Assembly (NCBI RefSeq): GCF_020740795.1
Contig: NC_067295.1
Span: forward strand, 2,356,501-2,420,500
Reading direction: 5' to 3'
DNA length: 64,000 nt
Source: Apus apus
Taxonomy: Eukaryota; Chordata; Aves; Apodiformes; Apodidae
In this document: positions 22,693-34,565 of the stretch, one piece after another
How the letters are laid out: every line of letters begins with the position of its first letter
Position numbering within the stretch: the first letter of the stretch is position 1
Position numbers and translations under genes: made by a program
Notes under the pieces: generated by a model
Databases searched by the model: none
What the model saw: only the letters and a program-made list of their open reading frames with translations
Told to the model about the DNA's origin: nothing

Positions 22693-25600
22693 GTAAGTAC
22701 AACAAAGAAAATCTTCACCTTTTCTTCCCTTCTCCCTCTCCCATGGCAGAGAATTCCTGGCTGCCAGCAGGGTTAGCATCCAGCTGGGGCACATGGATAA
22801 GAGCACAAGGTGGCTGTGCCACACAGCTGCCATGGCAGCTCTGAACTGGGCTGTTACCTTGACTCACAAGGTTGTTGGCATCAGGACTCCAAGTCTGGCT
22901 AGGTGCTTCTTGTATGAGAAACAGAAAACTTTTGTCAGCAAATTACTGAGAGCTTGGAATGGCTTTCTCGTGTTTTCCCTCTGCACCTGAAGTACAAGGA
23001 TGTTAGTGGTTTGGGTTGTCTCTGTCTGAGGAAGCTGAGATCCCTCACTCTGGGCATTTAAGGATTTAGAACAAACAAAAGCATTAGAGCTGTCCTAAAA
23101 CTGCCAGTTCCCAAAACTGTGCAGGTGTGGGAGGTCACTGAGCACACCAGACTGCCTGGCAGGGGGCTGATGGGTTGTTCTGCATGCTGGTACAGACAGC
23201 ACCATGGAGAGGCTGCTGAAACACACAGATAAATCTTTAGGTGTATCAAGAAGCTTGATGTAAAAAGCATTAAATACATTTGTACACTGCCCAGTCTGGG
23301 ACAGGCATCAGGGGTGGGCAACACATTTGATCACCTGCTCTTCTTGATGCAAATTTAATTTTGGTTCATCCAAGCTAGGCTGTTGAGCACCTGACAGGTG
23401 ATGAGGGTGTTAATAGGCCTTAATTATCCTGATGAGCCTCACCTAGGACCCACACCCTACTTATTTAAGCTCTGCCTGTGGCTCAGTCCTAGTTCAAGCT
23501 GTGCTCTTGGTGTGCCTGTCTCCAGCTCTGTCTTTGCTCCTGGTTTCTTTGGCTCCTACCTGAGTTCCCTGGATGGCTTTGAATGGACCCTGCTGCCAGC
23601 CCTGGGCTCTGCCTGCTGTGTTCAGGTGCTGCTGGCACTGGGACAACTGTTGGTTCCTGGCCCAACCCCTGCCATGGGACAGTGTTGTCCTTGCTCCTCC
23701 CCTTCAGAAGAACTCCTATCAGAGACTGCTGGAGATAGTGGCTCAGAGGTGAGGAAATACCTGAGACCAGGTAATCAGGGCAACTCTAGTTCTGCAAAAG
23801 GAGACAGAGCTTGTAATTGTATCTCTTTGTAATTGTTATTGTTATAACTTGTATTGTGTCTGCAAAGAAGCAGAGGTTGTCCTTCAGCTCTACCCTAGGT
23901 CCTATTCCTGCCTTTTACTGATTAGTCCTGGGGCTTTCAGCTCCTTGAGCCTTGCTCTGTGCTGTAGGCCATCTCTAGTGGCACTTAATTGTCCCATCTG
24001 AGATGCTGAAGGTAGAAAATTGGTGAATCTGCCATGTGTCTATGCTTCTGCTCCTGCATCTTGATGGTCCGAGCGTGTGAGTTCTCTCCTGCCCCCAGGG
24101 CAGCTATTTGTTGGTCACCAAGACCCTCTGTTACTCAGAGTATCCCCTGAGTTGTCATTTCAAAGCCCAAAGGGTGGTGTTGAAGCTGTGCTTGGGTGGC
24201 CCCGTTGCATGGGGCAGGCCCCACATGCAGGCAACACTTTGAGCACAGAGCTGTAATGAGCTTTGAGCGAGTCCCTCTCATCTCTTTGACCAGGTTTCTG
24301 AAATGCTGTGTGATTTCTTTCCAAGTGGAGCTTTTAAAATTAACCACAGGGGAAACGTTTGCTAAGTGGAGATGTTAGCAGGCTGTTATGTAATGGCTAT
24401 TAGCAGCATCAAAGGGTTTTCTTATCAGGGTCTTGGTCCCAGTCACTGAAGGCAAAATCAGGCTCCACATGCTCAGCCTCAGCACCTGTGCTTGGAGAGG
24501 CAGGTTTGTGAGAGATCTTCTTCCTGCTTCTCTGCAGCTCTGCACTGGTTCCTGGGTCTCCCCCAGCAGCAGGTAGGGGTGAATTTGGGTGGCTGTGGTG
24601 CTGTGGAACAGGGGTACTCCAACTCTTCTGGTGCCAGTGTCAGTATAAGCGATGTGGGATGCTCTGATACCATCCCTCAGACTGAAGCTACTGTCTTGGT
24701 CTCTGTTGTGCTGGGTTAGCTTTAGACCTGAGAAATGTGGCTGCAGTAAACCAGTTCCTCCGTTGCCAGCTAGAAGCTATCCCAGCTTGATTGGATTTTG
24801 GTTTGAAAGTTTTGTGCAATCTAGATTAAATTATTCCCATCTCTTTCATTATTCTTAATTCATTCTCTTGAATCCGCAGTACCAGGCACCAGGTTATGGT
24901 TCACCCCTGCACTGGTCTTTAACAACCCAACAGCAAGTTGTATGGGGGGAAAGGCATGGAGTGGCAGGGACAGAGAAAACACTTCAGGATTACATCTTCC
25001 TGCTGTTGTGCAGATGGACCAGAATCATCTGGATCGAAATAAACCAGTCAAGTTTGTGTTGAGTCCAAACATACAGGTCCTGCTGACCAGCAGCAGGATG
25101 CCATCTGCCTGCAAGACATTGTGGAGCTATAGGCAAAGTCAAGCCCAGGGTTGGAGAGGATCCAACACCGTGTCCCCATGCTTCATCTTCATGCTGAGGT
25201 GCTGAAGAGCCCTGGCCATGGGTCCCCTACAAGGGAAAGCTGCCAAAGAGAACAAAAATTTCACACAGGGGATGCAGGATTAATCTCTGGTTTTGGTTAG
25301 AAGTAAACAAAATAGAGCTCTGTGGGAAAGAGGGAATGAGATGCTGGTAATTTGTGTAAGATAATGTTTCCCAGCCCTTCAGCAGGCAGTGAGGGGCTGC
25401 AGCATGGACAGACACACTGAGCACCTGGCCTGGGGCTGAGCAGGTGATGGTCCTGGCTCTAATTTTCCTTACAGCCTCATAAAGGGAAGACCTAAGTTAT
25501 CGGCAGGTCTCACCTTGGCAATGGTGCCAAACCTCCCAGGTGAAAACAGAACTGCTTTAATGTGAGGGTGAGCATGTGCCCACAATCCAGGCAAGGCAGG

Positions 25601-28600
25601 GTCATAGCCCCAAAGGTTTTCTGAGGTGAAAAAAAGTGTAAGTGAGCTCAGAGACCAGGACTTCAAATATAGTTCCTTATCTGCTGCATGCTTCCTTGCA
25701 CACTTGCTGCCAGCAGCTTTCTGGGCCATTCAACTTTACAACAGGCATCAGATGGAAGAAGTGACTTTGATTTTGCTATCATTCTTCTTCCTGTGGAAAC
25801 TATTTTTTTCTTTAAATCTCCCTCGAAAGTTGGCCTCTTCGAGTAAAGGAACTATTTTTAAGTATAGCACATTGTGATAGAAATTGGGGACTTGTTTGAG
25901 GTGCACTGGAAATAACCTGCTTTCTCTCTCCTTTGAAAATGGCACTGGTGCAGCATTTCATGCTGGACGAAGGTTGTTTGATTAAGGCTTCTCTTTTAGT
26001 AGTGACTTTGAAGGAATTACAGGCAGCTACTGGGCTGTTGCAGGAGTGGGTTGGCAAGAAATAAAGTGGAGTAGGTCACTGTTGTTAAAGACAAGTGAGA
26101 AGCTGTCACTTCCCAGCCAGGCCTGGAGACCAGAGCAGTGCTCTGGAAATCTCTGGTGGCTCAGACACCTCTTCAAGCCCCAGGGAGCTTACTGGCCAGA
26201 CTGTGCTTCCCCTGGCATTGCAGAGCTGTGAGGAGCAGCACTGGCAGGATTGTCTCCACCACCGTGTGAGTGAGTGCAGGAGATCTCTGACAGTGGGAGC
26301 TGGAGGGGATATTTCACAAAGGCTTTTTGGTTAGTTTGGTCTGAGAGGAAGGCTTGGGATGTATGCATGTGAAGGGCAAGCCAAGCCAGCAGGCTTATCT
26401 GTAAGATCTCCAGGATGTTTGTCTCCCCCACACAGCCCCCCTGGCCTCCCTCCTGCTGCCATGAGCTGATGTGACTGTAAATAAATGAACTGGGTCACCC
26501 CCGGCTTGCCTGGGTTGTTGCTGCTGGGGCTACTCCTTGCTTGTGTTGTTATGCAGGGGAGCATTTTCCCCCTTGTGGAGCCCTTTAAGGAACTCTGTGG
26601 GCTGGAAACAGGAGAGGGGGGAGAGCTGTGAAGTGCTTTGTACTTATCAAATGCTGCAGGACAGTTATAATGTGAGCACTTCACTCTTAATTAACTCCAT
26701 ACCTGCTCAGCATCGTACTGCCTTGGGCTCCTTGGATTTTGTAGAGCTGTGAGAAGGCACAGACAGCCAAGACAGACAGCTCTGAGTTCCTCAGAAAGGT
26801 GCTTCTGAGTTCTGCTCCTCCTGGCACTGCTCTGTGTTGGGCTGGAAGGACTGAGCCCGGAGGACTGAGCCTCCTCTGATATGGGAGAGAATGGACTTAC
26901 CTGCTCTACTGTTGTCCTTCCTGCACTTGAAAGTGCCCAGAGACAGAGCAGGGAAAATACATTGCAAAGCTGTTGCAAGCCCAGGAAAGATGTGCACTGG
27001 GCAGCTGGCCGAGAAAGTGGTGATAATCCTTTCTAATGTGATAACAAGATCCTCTGGGGCTTAGTTTCTCATGTCTTTTCCCCAGAGCACAAGGATCTCA
27101 TGATTAGTGGATTCATTGCCACTAATAAGTTATTTGGACCATGCCTGTTGGCAAGTAACGAAGTCAGATTGACCTTTCCTGCACATGAAGGTAAATGGTC
27201 TTGGCAGAGCTAATTATTTTGCCAGGTATTGGGGATTCCCTCTTTCTGCAAGACTGTTGTTTCTCATTCTTGCTCTCCTTCTTTTTTTCCCTTTTTGCCA
27301 GAAAGGTCTTCAAGCAGAGGAACTGGAAAAGGGCATTTCATTTGCAGTGCTTGCTGTCAGATGGTGTGTCCATCCCTGCTGTTCTCAGTGGTAGCAGAGC
27401 AATCCGTGTGGATCCCTCCCAGCAGGATGGGTGCTGGCAGTGTCTCTGTGCCCAGGGCAGACATGGAAGAGGGAAGGATTTGAAAAGGGCTGGGCAGAAA
27501 TTGGTCCCCATGTGACTGATTTTGGTCCACCCATGCCTATAGGGTGGACTTCTAGTCTGTGAATTTGGAGGACAATTGCAAAAATGAGCAAGGCAGAGAA
27601 AAGAGAGGACAAGTTAGGCAGCAGTGGAACCAAACCAATCTTCATCCAGCCTTCACAGTCAAACTGTGCTTTGTTTTCCTGGTTTCATTTTTCTCCCACA
27701 GCCACAAAAGTGTGTTATTTTGGTTCTCCATAGGGTTTATGTCTGGATCTTCTCTGTGCAGCTCATTAGATGGCAGCCCAGGGCCCTGTCTGCTGGCAGT
27801 ATTTCTCCTTCAGCTCAAGGCTTCTTTGAACGCTGACTCATGGGAAACATGCAGCCCCTCAAATCTGTGTGTGTGGCTCGTTGAGGGTCTTTCCAGTTGT
27901 CATGTGTAGTGAACAGAAGTGTTGCATGGAAATGGAATTGGTCCTCTAGGTCCCCAGCCTGGCTTCATGCCCTCCACCTGGGTATGTGAGCTCCAGCAGA
28001 ATTGCCTGACATGTTGCTCCCTGACTAGCTGTGTCCCAGCTGGGGTGGGCATATCAGGAGATGAGAGATCAGCTCTGGGGACTGAAATAAAGATTATTAT
28101 TGTGGGATAATGAACATGTGTCAGAGTTCTGCAGCTGGGAGGGCAGAGAGCTGCAGAAATGCTGTGCTTTGTGCTGTGGTGGCAGAGGCAGCTCGCAGGG
28201 GTGTGAGGTTGGAGCAGAGGATCACGCTGATGCATCAGCCCTTCTGTCTGAGCACTTCTTCCATGGTCAGGGTTCTTGGCACAGGCATGTGTGTGTCTGC
28301 ATCTAAAAACAAAACTGCTCCCAGGAAAGGAGCTTGTGCAGCCATAACTACTAATTACGCAATCATTCCTCCAGATGGTCCATCTCCCTCTGCAAGTCCA
28401 GCCTTGCTCTGGGTAGAATCCTAATTACACTGGCCCGTGAGCTCTGGTGTGCTGAGCCTTCCCATCCTGCCTGCTGCCAGAAGGTGTTTGTGATCAGGGA
28501 ACTCCTGCTGCTAGTGTTGTGGTGGGGTGTTTCTTCCAGTGTGGTGAAGGAAATGAGTTTTTGCTGAGTTTCACAGCTCTGCCTGCCTCTAGAGCAAGTT

Positions 28601-31146
28601 TCCCTGGAGGAGTATGTCACTGCAGAGGCACATCCAGAGCCTTGCTCAGCACTTTGAAAGGAAGTGAGAAAGAGGAAGGGATGTCCCCAAATCACACAGG
28701 GTTTGTGCAGGTGCTGGGTGTTCAGTGTGTGGTTTTAGGGTTGCAGGTTACTGTCTGAGACTTGCCCGTGTGACTGTAGGTGCTACAAGCACCAGGTTTG
28801 GGCTTTGAGCTGTCTGGACAAAGTTTTGAGTTTGCATGATTTGTCACGTCAGGGATTTGAGAACTGCAGAGATCTGCTGAGCCTTAGCTGGAGGTCCAGG
28901 TGATTTTATGAGAAGGTACAAAATGAGAGCTCTCCTGCTGTCACCTGAGGGACTCTTCCCCTTTCTCAAGAGTGATTAATTCACCCCAGGGAAGCTGGTC
29001 ACAGCCCAGGGTCCTGTGGCTGTGCCACTGAGCTGTATTAGGCAGTGCACAGGGTAGTCCAGGCTTGGTCTGGGCTCTGGGGGTTCCTAGTCTCTGTCAC
29101 TACCACGGGGCATGGAAAGCCCTGATCCTGATATGCCATTTAAAAGACTTCAGAGCTACTGAGCACCTGCTATTGAGTTCCTTGGGAGGAGGCTCATGAG
29201 ACGTGAACTCATGGCCTTTAAATCCTGGAGGTTTTAGAAAAGCCCCTCTTGAGATGGCTGGGATGGCTCCACCCTGAGCTGCATCATGTCTCCTGCAGGT
29301 GCAGAGCCCTCCCAGCACCTCCTTGGGTAAGCGGGCTCAGGCAGGCAAGGTGGCTGTAAGCAGAGATGTCCCAGGTGTGTGAGGTCCCCACAACACTTAT
29401 TTGAGGGTACAGGAGCCCTTTACATCTGAACTGAGACTCTCTCACCACACCCAAGGCCAAAACATTGCTGCTGGGGCTCTGCCTGCCAGTTGCAAGTTAG
29501 GAGAAGTTACTTCTCAGGTGTCTCTTCTCCTCCTCTCTCTGCATCTTCTCTCGCATTCCCCAGATGTCTTTACCCCTAGTCTGTAGCAATCCCAGACACA
29601 TCCCTGTGCCTCAGTGTGTTTTAATCCTTCACAAGCCTAGAAATGCCCCCCTCTGTGTGACAAACTGCTGGTTGTACTACCTGATCTAGCAAACCATGTG
29701 CTAGTGTAGCACTCGGCCTTTTCTTCAGCTTGTTTTATATGGAAATCTCATCCAAGTGAAACCAATCCGTGGGAGGGTAAGGAGGAGGCTTTTAGGCAGT
29801 CCTGGAGGAAAAATATTTTCCATTTTTTTTTCCTGGTCTCTTAAATGTAAAGCACAGAAACTGGGAGGAAGGTGTTACAGTTTGTTCTAGAAGGGTGGGA
29901 ACACTGTGCAATGGGAGGGGAGTAGCTGGTAGATGTTTAATCACCAGCAAATAATGCCTGGTCCCTCTGATGTGCTACTCTTGCCTATCCCTGAAGCTGG
30001 ATGAACCCTCAACACCCATCTCAAGTGATCCATTTATGGAGGAGAACCAAATTCCCCAGGGAAGTTGTTCATGGTTAATTTTCCCTCAGCTCTGCCTTGC
30101 AGCAATTGCTGTCTCAAAGTGCCGTGGCTGAGTGACTCCTGCTTGACACGAGGGTTCTGGGGAGCAATTTCTAGCAATTGTGTGAAATACACTAGTTTGG
30201 CACTCATTAGAGCCAAATTGATGAAATAGGTACATTCAGAAACAGATAACAATGCAGCTGTTCTATCTTGAAGAACTGCATGCTCATCTGCTACCCACAT
30301 CTCACTAGGTCCTGTAATTTGTGTGTTGCCTTTTCCCTTATCTCCTGGCTGATTAGATTGCATCTTAGATCTCTGCAGCTCTGAACACAGCTCTAGGACT
30401 TTGCATCTTCTCATCCTGAGCAGTGTCTGCTCCAGTAGATCTCACTAATACCAATCAAGCAGCATGAAAAGTCCTGGGCTCTGGTTGCTTGCTGATCTGC
30501 CCCAGAGCATGGCCTGAGAAAAGGCACATCCCTGCCATGATGCAATTAGAGCACTCGCTTATCTTAGTTGTAACAGAGCTATAGACTTTATCTGGGCCAA
30601 TTAAATCAGATCTGCAATAAGCATATGGTTCCCTTTACTGTGGGCTCTTTCTTATGTAAGTGCAGCAGGAATTTGAGATGGCCTGTGGCTGAGTCCTTCC
30701 TTGTTCAAGTTCAGCTCACTCATCCCAGGGAGGTGTTGAGGGGCACCTTTTTTTTTTTGAAAGCTGCTTTGCCCTCAGCTTTTCTGAAGCGTCTTCTGTG
30801 TATCTTAAAATACTTAGATGGAAACAAAAGTACCCTAGATATTTGGGAAGCACCTGGCCTGCTGGGATTTTTCTCATTTCAGCTTTCAACTGCCCTGTTG
30901 ATTTGGGAAAGCTCAGGTTGATCTTTAACTGGGAGGTTACTGGTGCCTTACAGAATTCTGTAAGCAAAAAGCTCTGTGGACACAGGCAGGGGCTGGGATC
31001 TCAGCTGCAGGTTGCTGTCCCCAGTCTGATGGGACTGAAGAACAGAGAAATAACACAGCCAAACCAGGGACAGGAACCACTGCCTTTTACTGCTGATGAA
31101 ATAAAGGGTGCATCCCTTCTTATCCTTTCCTTTCTTCCCCCTCCAG
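22693..31146 (+). other. CACNA1H: Intron, 8.5 kb
   Basis: GT-AG, phase 2. Mostly unique sequence. A possible LTR-like or other old dispersed repeat is at 23390-23960. A stretch near 30535-30640 has GATA-like words and a homeodomain-like CAATTA(G/A) core and is a candidate regulatory region. No further exon or confident CR1 copy was found. Confidence 0.88.
23390..23960 (+). repeat. Possible LTR-like or old dispersed repeat
   Basis: The stretch has a promoter-like layout: GC/AT-mixed 'taataggccttaattatc', a TATA-like TTATTTAAGC at 23461-23470, then 'ctgtggctcagtcctagttc' about 20-30 bp on, and a T-rich 'ttgtaattgttattgttat' block at about 23828-23846. This order resembles LTR U3-R-U5 sequence or another retroelement 5' end. 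I cannot assign a family, found no terminal TG...CA pair or target-site duplication, and the edges are guesses. Confidence 0.22.
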
Positions 31147-31462
31147 GACATACAACCTTACCTTCCTGCATCCGTACTACCGGACAGACGAGGCGGAGGA
31201 GAATCCGTTCATCTGCTCATCGCACCGTGAGAACGGCATGCAGAAATGCTCCAACATCCCAACCAGGAAGGAGTACAAGCTGGAGTGCACCTTGAGCATG
31301 GACTCCTACACCCCAAGTTTATACAACCCTGACTTCAGCAGCAGGAATGCCTGCATAAACTGGAACCAGTATTACAACGTTTGCATGGCCGGGGACGTAA
31401 ACCCACACAACGGGGCTATCAATTTTGATAACATTGGATATGCCTGGATAGCTATTTTTCAG
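31147..31462 (+). CDS. CACNA1H: CACNA1H exon: domain I pore turret (S5-P extracellular loop)
   Basis: 316 bp: one base finishing Arg, then 105 codons. It encodes the long extracellular turret: [34 protein letters not shown], a variable [20 protein letters not shown] segment, then the conserved [13 protein letters not shown] and [17 protein letters not shown] leading into the pore helix. Five cysteines (ICSS, QKC, LEC, NAC, NVC) are placed as in Cav3 turrets and should be disulfide-bonded. NLT is a likely N-glycosylation sequon. ENPFICSS and NGMQKC match Cav3.2 better than Cav3.1. The middle segment ([18 protein letters not shown]) differs strongly from the mammalian sequence as I remember it. 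Donor is gtagga; acceptor is cctccag. Confidence 0.95.
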
Positions 31463-34296
31463 GTAGGATTCTCCTAAATATTTTTGTGTTCCTTTTTTTT
31501 TTTTTTTGTCATCTTCTGCTTGGAAAGATTTTGATAGGTGCATCAGAGGAGAAAGGAATTTGCTTGCACCTGCATGAAACTGCAAATAAAGACACACTGA
31601 GTAAATCAATCAGACAATAACTTGCCCAAAAGTTGCAAAGGAGGATTTGAAGAGAACTGCCTTTTTTTTTCAGTGCATTTTAGAAAAAGGGGGAAATACT
31701 TCTTGAGGCAGACAATATATGGCAAGTTCTAGCACTGCAAATCAAACCTGGAAAAATCCAGGGATTTTTGAGAGTTAAGGTGTTTATTGCAGCAGTACCA
31801 GGACATGGAGAGTATTGTCCAAGTCCTTAAGCAAGACTTCACACAATTCAAAAATGTAGGCAGTAGCTTGGTGGGACAGCTTGGGCTTGATTCTAGAACT
31901 GCATGCAGCTAATACTGGTTGGCATGGTGTGCTGGAGAGAGGAAGAAATAATCCTAAAGGTTCATTCTGGCTGTAATACCTGTGAAGAGGTACTTGTCAT
32001 GTAGAATTTGAGTCTCTCTTGATCCACACCTGTACAGCTCTTCGCTAGAGACCAAAGTGATTTTTAGCTCAGACAGGGGAAGCCTTTCCAGGTGACAAAA
32101 ACACTCCAACAATTGAAGTATTTTCAAAGCATTTATGGCTCTGGAATATTGGATCTCTCCCCTACACAGTCCAGAGGCTATGGTCTCCTGGGGCTAGCTC
32201 ATACTCAGTGAACCATGTGCTGGTTCCCATTTTTAATTTACACTTTCTGTTTATAATACAAATTTCTTTATGCTTCTGGCTGGATGCCCTGTTTTATTTA
32301 GTCCTCCTGAAGCATCAGTGGCATCTGTTCCTAGAGGAGAAAAATTTCTTCGTTTAGCTTTGTTAATGATGAATAATTACTCATACAGATCCCTAGATTT
32401 CATTTATTGTTTCCTGCTAGTTTCATATTATAGTATAAACTTAGTAACTTTTGGTTTTCATCTGGGAGTTGTAAAGGGGTGATTGTTTGCTCTGAGCATC
32501 TTGTTTGCTCTCCTGCTGTCACAGTAGCACACCTTGAATCACTGCTGCTGGTGTCAGAGCCTCTAAACCAAATCCAGAAGGTTTTCAGACATTTCCCAAA
32601 TCTCTACTAGGCTATGTCTTCAAAACTGCTTTGGTTCTTTCCTGGAATTAGTATGTCAAGAGAGGAGCTGCCAAAGTAATTCTGAATATTCCTGATTGAT
32701 AGTGAATGTTGCATAAAGGAAAGAGGCAAATCAAGGCAAGAATAAGAGATGGGTCTCTGGCTGTTCTTGCATTCTCCTTTTTCTGCTTTTGCATAGTTCT
32801 TCGACAGAGCTTGATGGATGTGCCCAGGAGGTCCTGTCTGGCTCCCACCATGGGGCAGCAATGTTCTTGCCAGGGAGAGGGCAGAGCACTGCAGAGTGTC
32901 TGTAGTAGTGCATTGGAAATGAGCAGGTGTTTCTCGAGGGGTCCTGCTTCCTTTTTACTTCCTGAGCCTTTTTGCAGGCTGCAAGTTTTCATGTCATCTT
33001 GGTATTCCATTTCCTCAGCCTGAAAATGTGCAGTTTGAAGCCAGGAAGAACACTCCAGCCACAGCAGAGGTTTCAGCTGATTCTTCTGGGCAGGGCAGAT
33101 TGTCTGGCAAAGTTGGGTATTGTATCCATAGATTATTTTGGCAGCTGCCAGGAGGTTTATGGTTGGTTTTAGTGCTTTTTAGGTCATCCAAATGCTAATG
33201 AGTATTTCTAGCCAAATATTCTTCTTATGTCTTTATTCCTTTTAGAGGTAAGAACTTACTTTCAGAAGCTGAAAACAACTTAATTCCAAGTAAAGCTGCA
33301 GCTTTTCACTGGCTGTAAGGTGCTTGCTTAACTTTTGATATGGGAAGAGTAAATCATTACTCCAAGAGGTTGGATACTAAATCAAAACAATTGCTGTAAG
33401 CAGAGAACATTTCACAAATAAAGCTATTGAGTTGTGCTCTCATTACATTTAATAGTTGAAGCTGGGTAGTACCAGGTCAGCAGTTAGATGAGGCCTCAAA
33501 CTAAGTAGACCAGTAAGTAGAACTGATGGGTTTAGTAGCTCAGGAGCTTCTCTGTGAATTGGTATTGAGTTAGTGGGCAGAAAGCAGTCTGCTGTGCTCT
33601 GGATGAGACAGGTCCAATTGTCTTGATCCCTTCAGGGGAATAATGAATACGTGGCACTTTGCAGGAATTGTAATGGTGGACTGAACCTCAAGGTCTGGCA
33701 GGCCTCCAATTTGCATAAAGGCAGCCTTAGGACTCATGATTTATCCCAAATGAGCTGGAAATCTAGCGTGGTTTAAGAGCTGTCAGGAGGCAGGTTGATG
33801 AAATGAACCCCACAGGTGAGACTTGGAAGGAAACTTCCAAGTGCAGTGACTGCAAGGCATGCCCGAGAGTTTCCCAGGGTGCAGCTGGATGCTGTGCAGA
33901 CTGTGAGCAAGCAAAACCCAAGGCAGGCTTCGAGAGGGAGATCTGAAGAGCTCTACTCATAAAAGTCCTTGTGAATGTTGCACCAAGGCAGGAGCTTAGC
34001 AGTATGGACAGGCTCTTTCAGCTGCCAGAATTTAGATTTAAACAGCAAAGCTGAAAGACCTTTAACTTTATGGTAGTGACCCTGAACTTACAAGCAAGCT
34101 GGCACATGGCAGTGGGGCACATCAAACTCAAATGTTTTTGACCTTCCAAGCAAAGGAGTAAGTCACAGGCATCAGATGTGAGAACCAACCTAGTGGAGAT
34201 AATACAATCTTAAAGCAATAAAGGCAATGGCTGCATCCATGGGTGTCTGAAAGGATAATAACTCCTTATGTAATCCTGCAAGTGATTCATGTTTTG

Positions 34297-34565
34297 ATTC
34301 CCCTCATTTGTTGTGTAATAGGCTAATTCATGTATATATTTGTTACAAAGGCACGTTCAATGGTAAATTATGTGAACTAATTAGCTTATTACAGAATAAA
34401 TGAAAGGAGATGGAACCTAAATTAACTCTGAGGTTTGGCATGATATTAAGAACCCTTTATTGCACATGAATTTCAGCCACAACAATAAGAGCACTAATTA
34501 CAGGTATTGTTGTCACACTGCAAATGATTAATTACCCACCTAACCAAAGTCCAATTTAATTTGAA
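34297..34565. promoter_or_regulatory. Candidate homeodomain-rich non-coding element
   Basis: Within about 270 bp there is the palindrome CTAATTAG (34377-34384), TAATTA at 34495-34500, and TAATTA inside TTAATTA at 34528-34534, plus ATTTAATTTGAATTAC at the right end. The stretch is non-repetitive and shows no coding pattern. Clusters like this are frequent in conserved vertebrate enhancers, but AT-rich DNA also makes TAATTA by chance. Function is inferred only. Confidence 0.2.

Noticed and set aside
22159..22776. 205-codon frame overlapping the S5 exon
   Set aside because: It runs through the S5 exon in a different frame from the channel protein.
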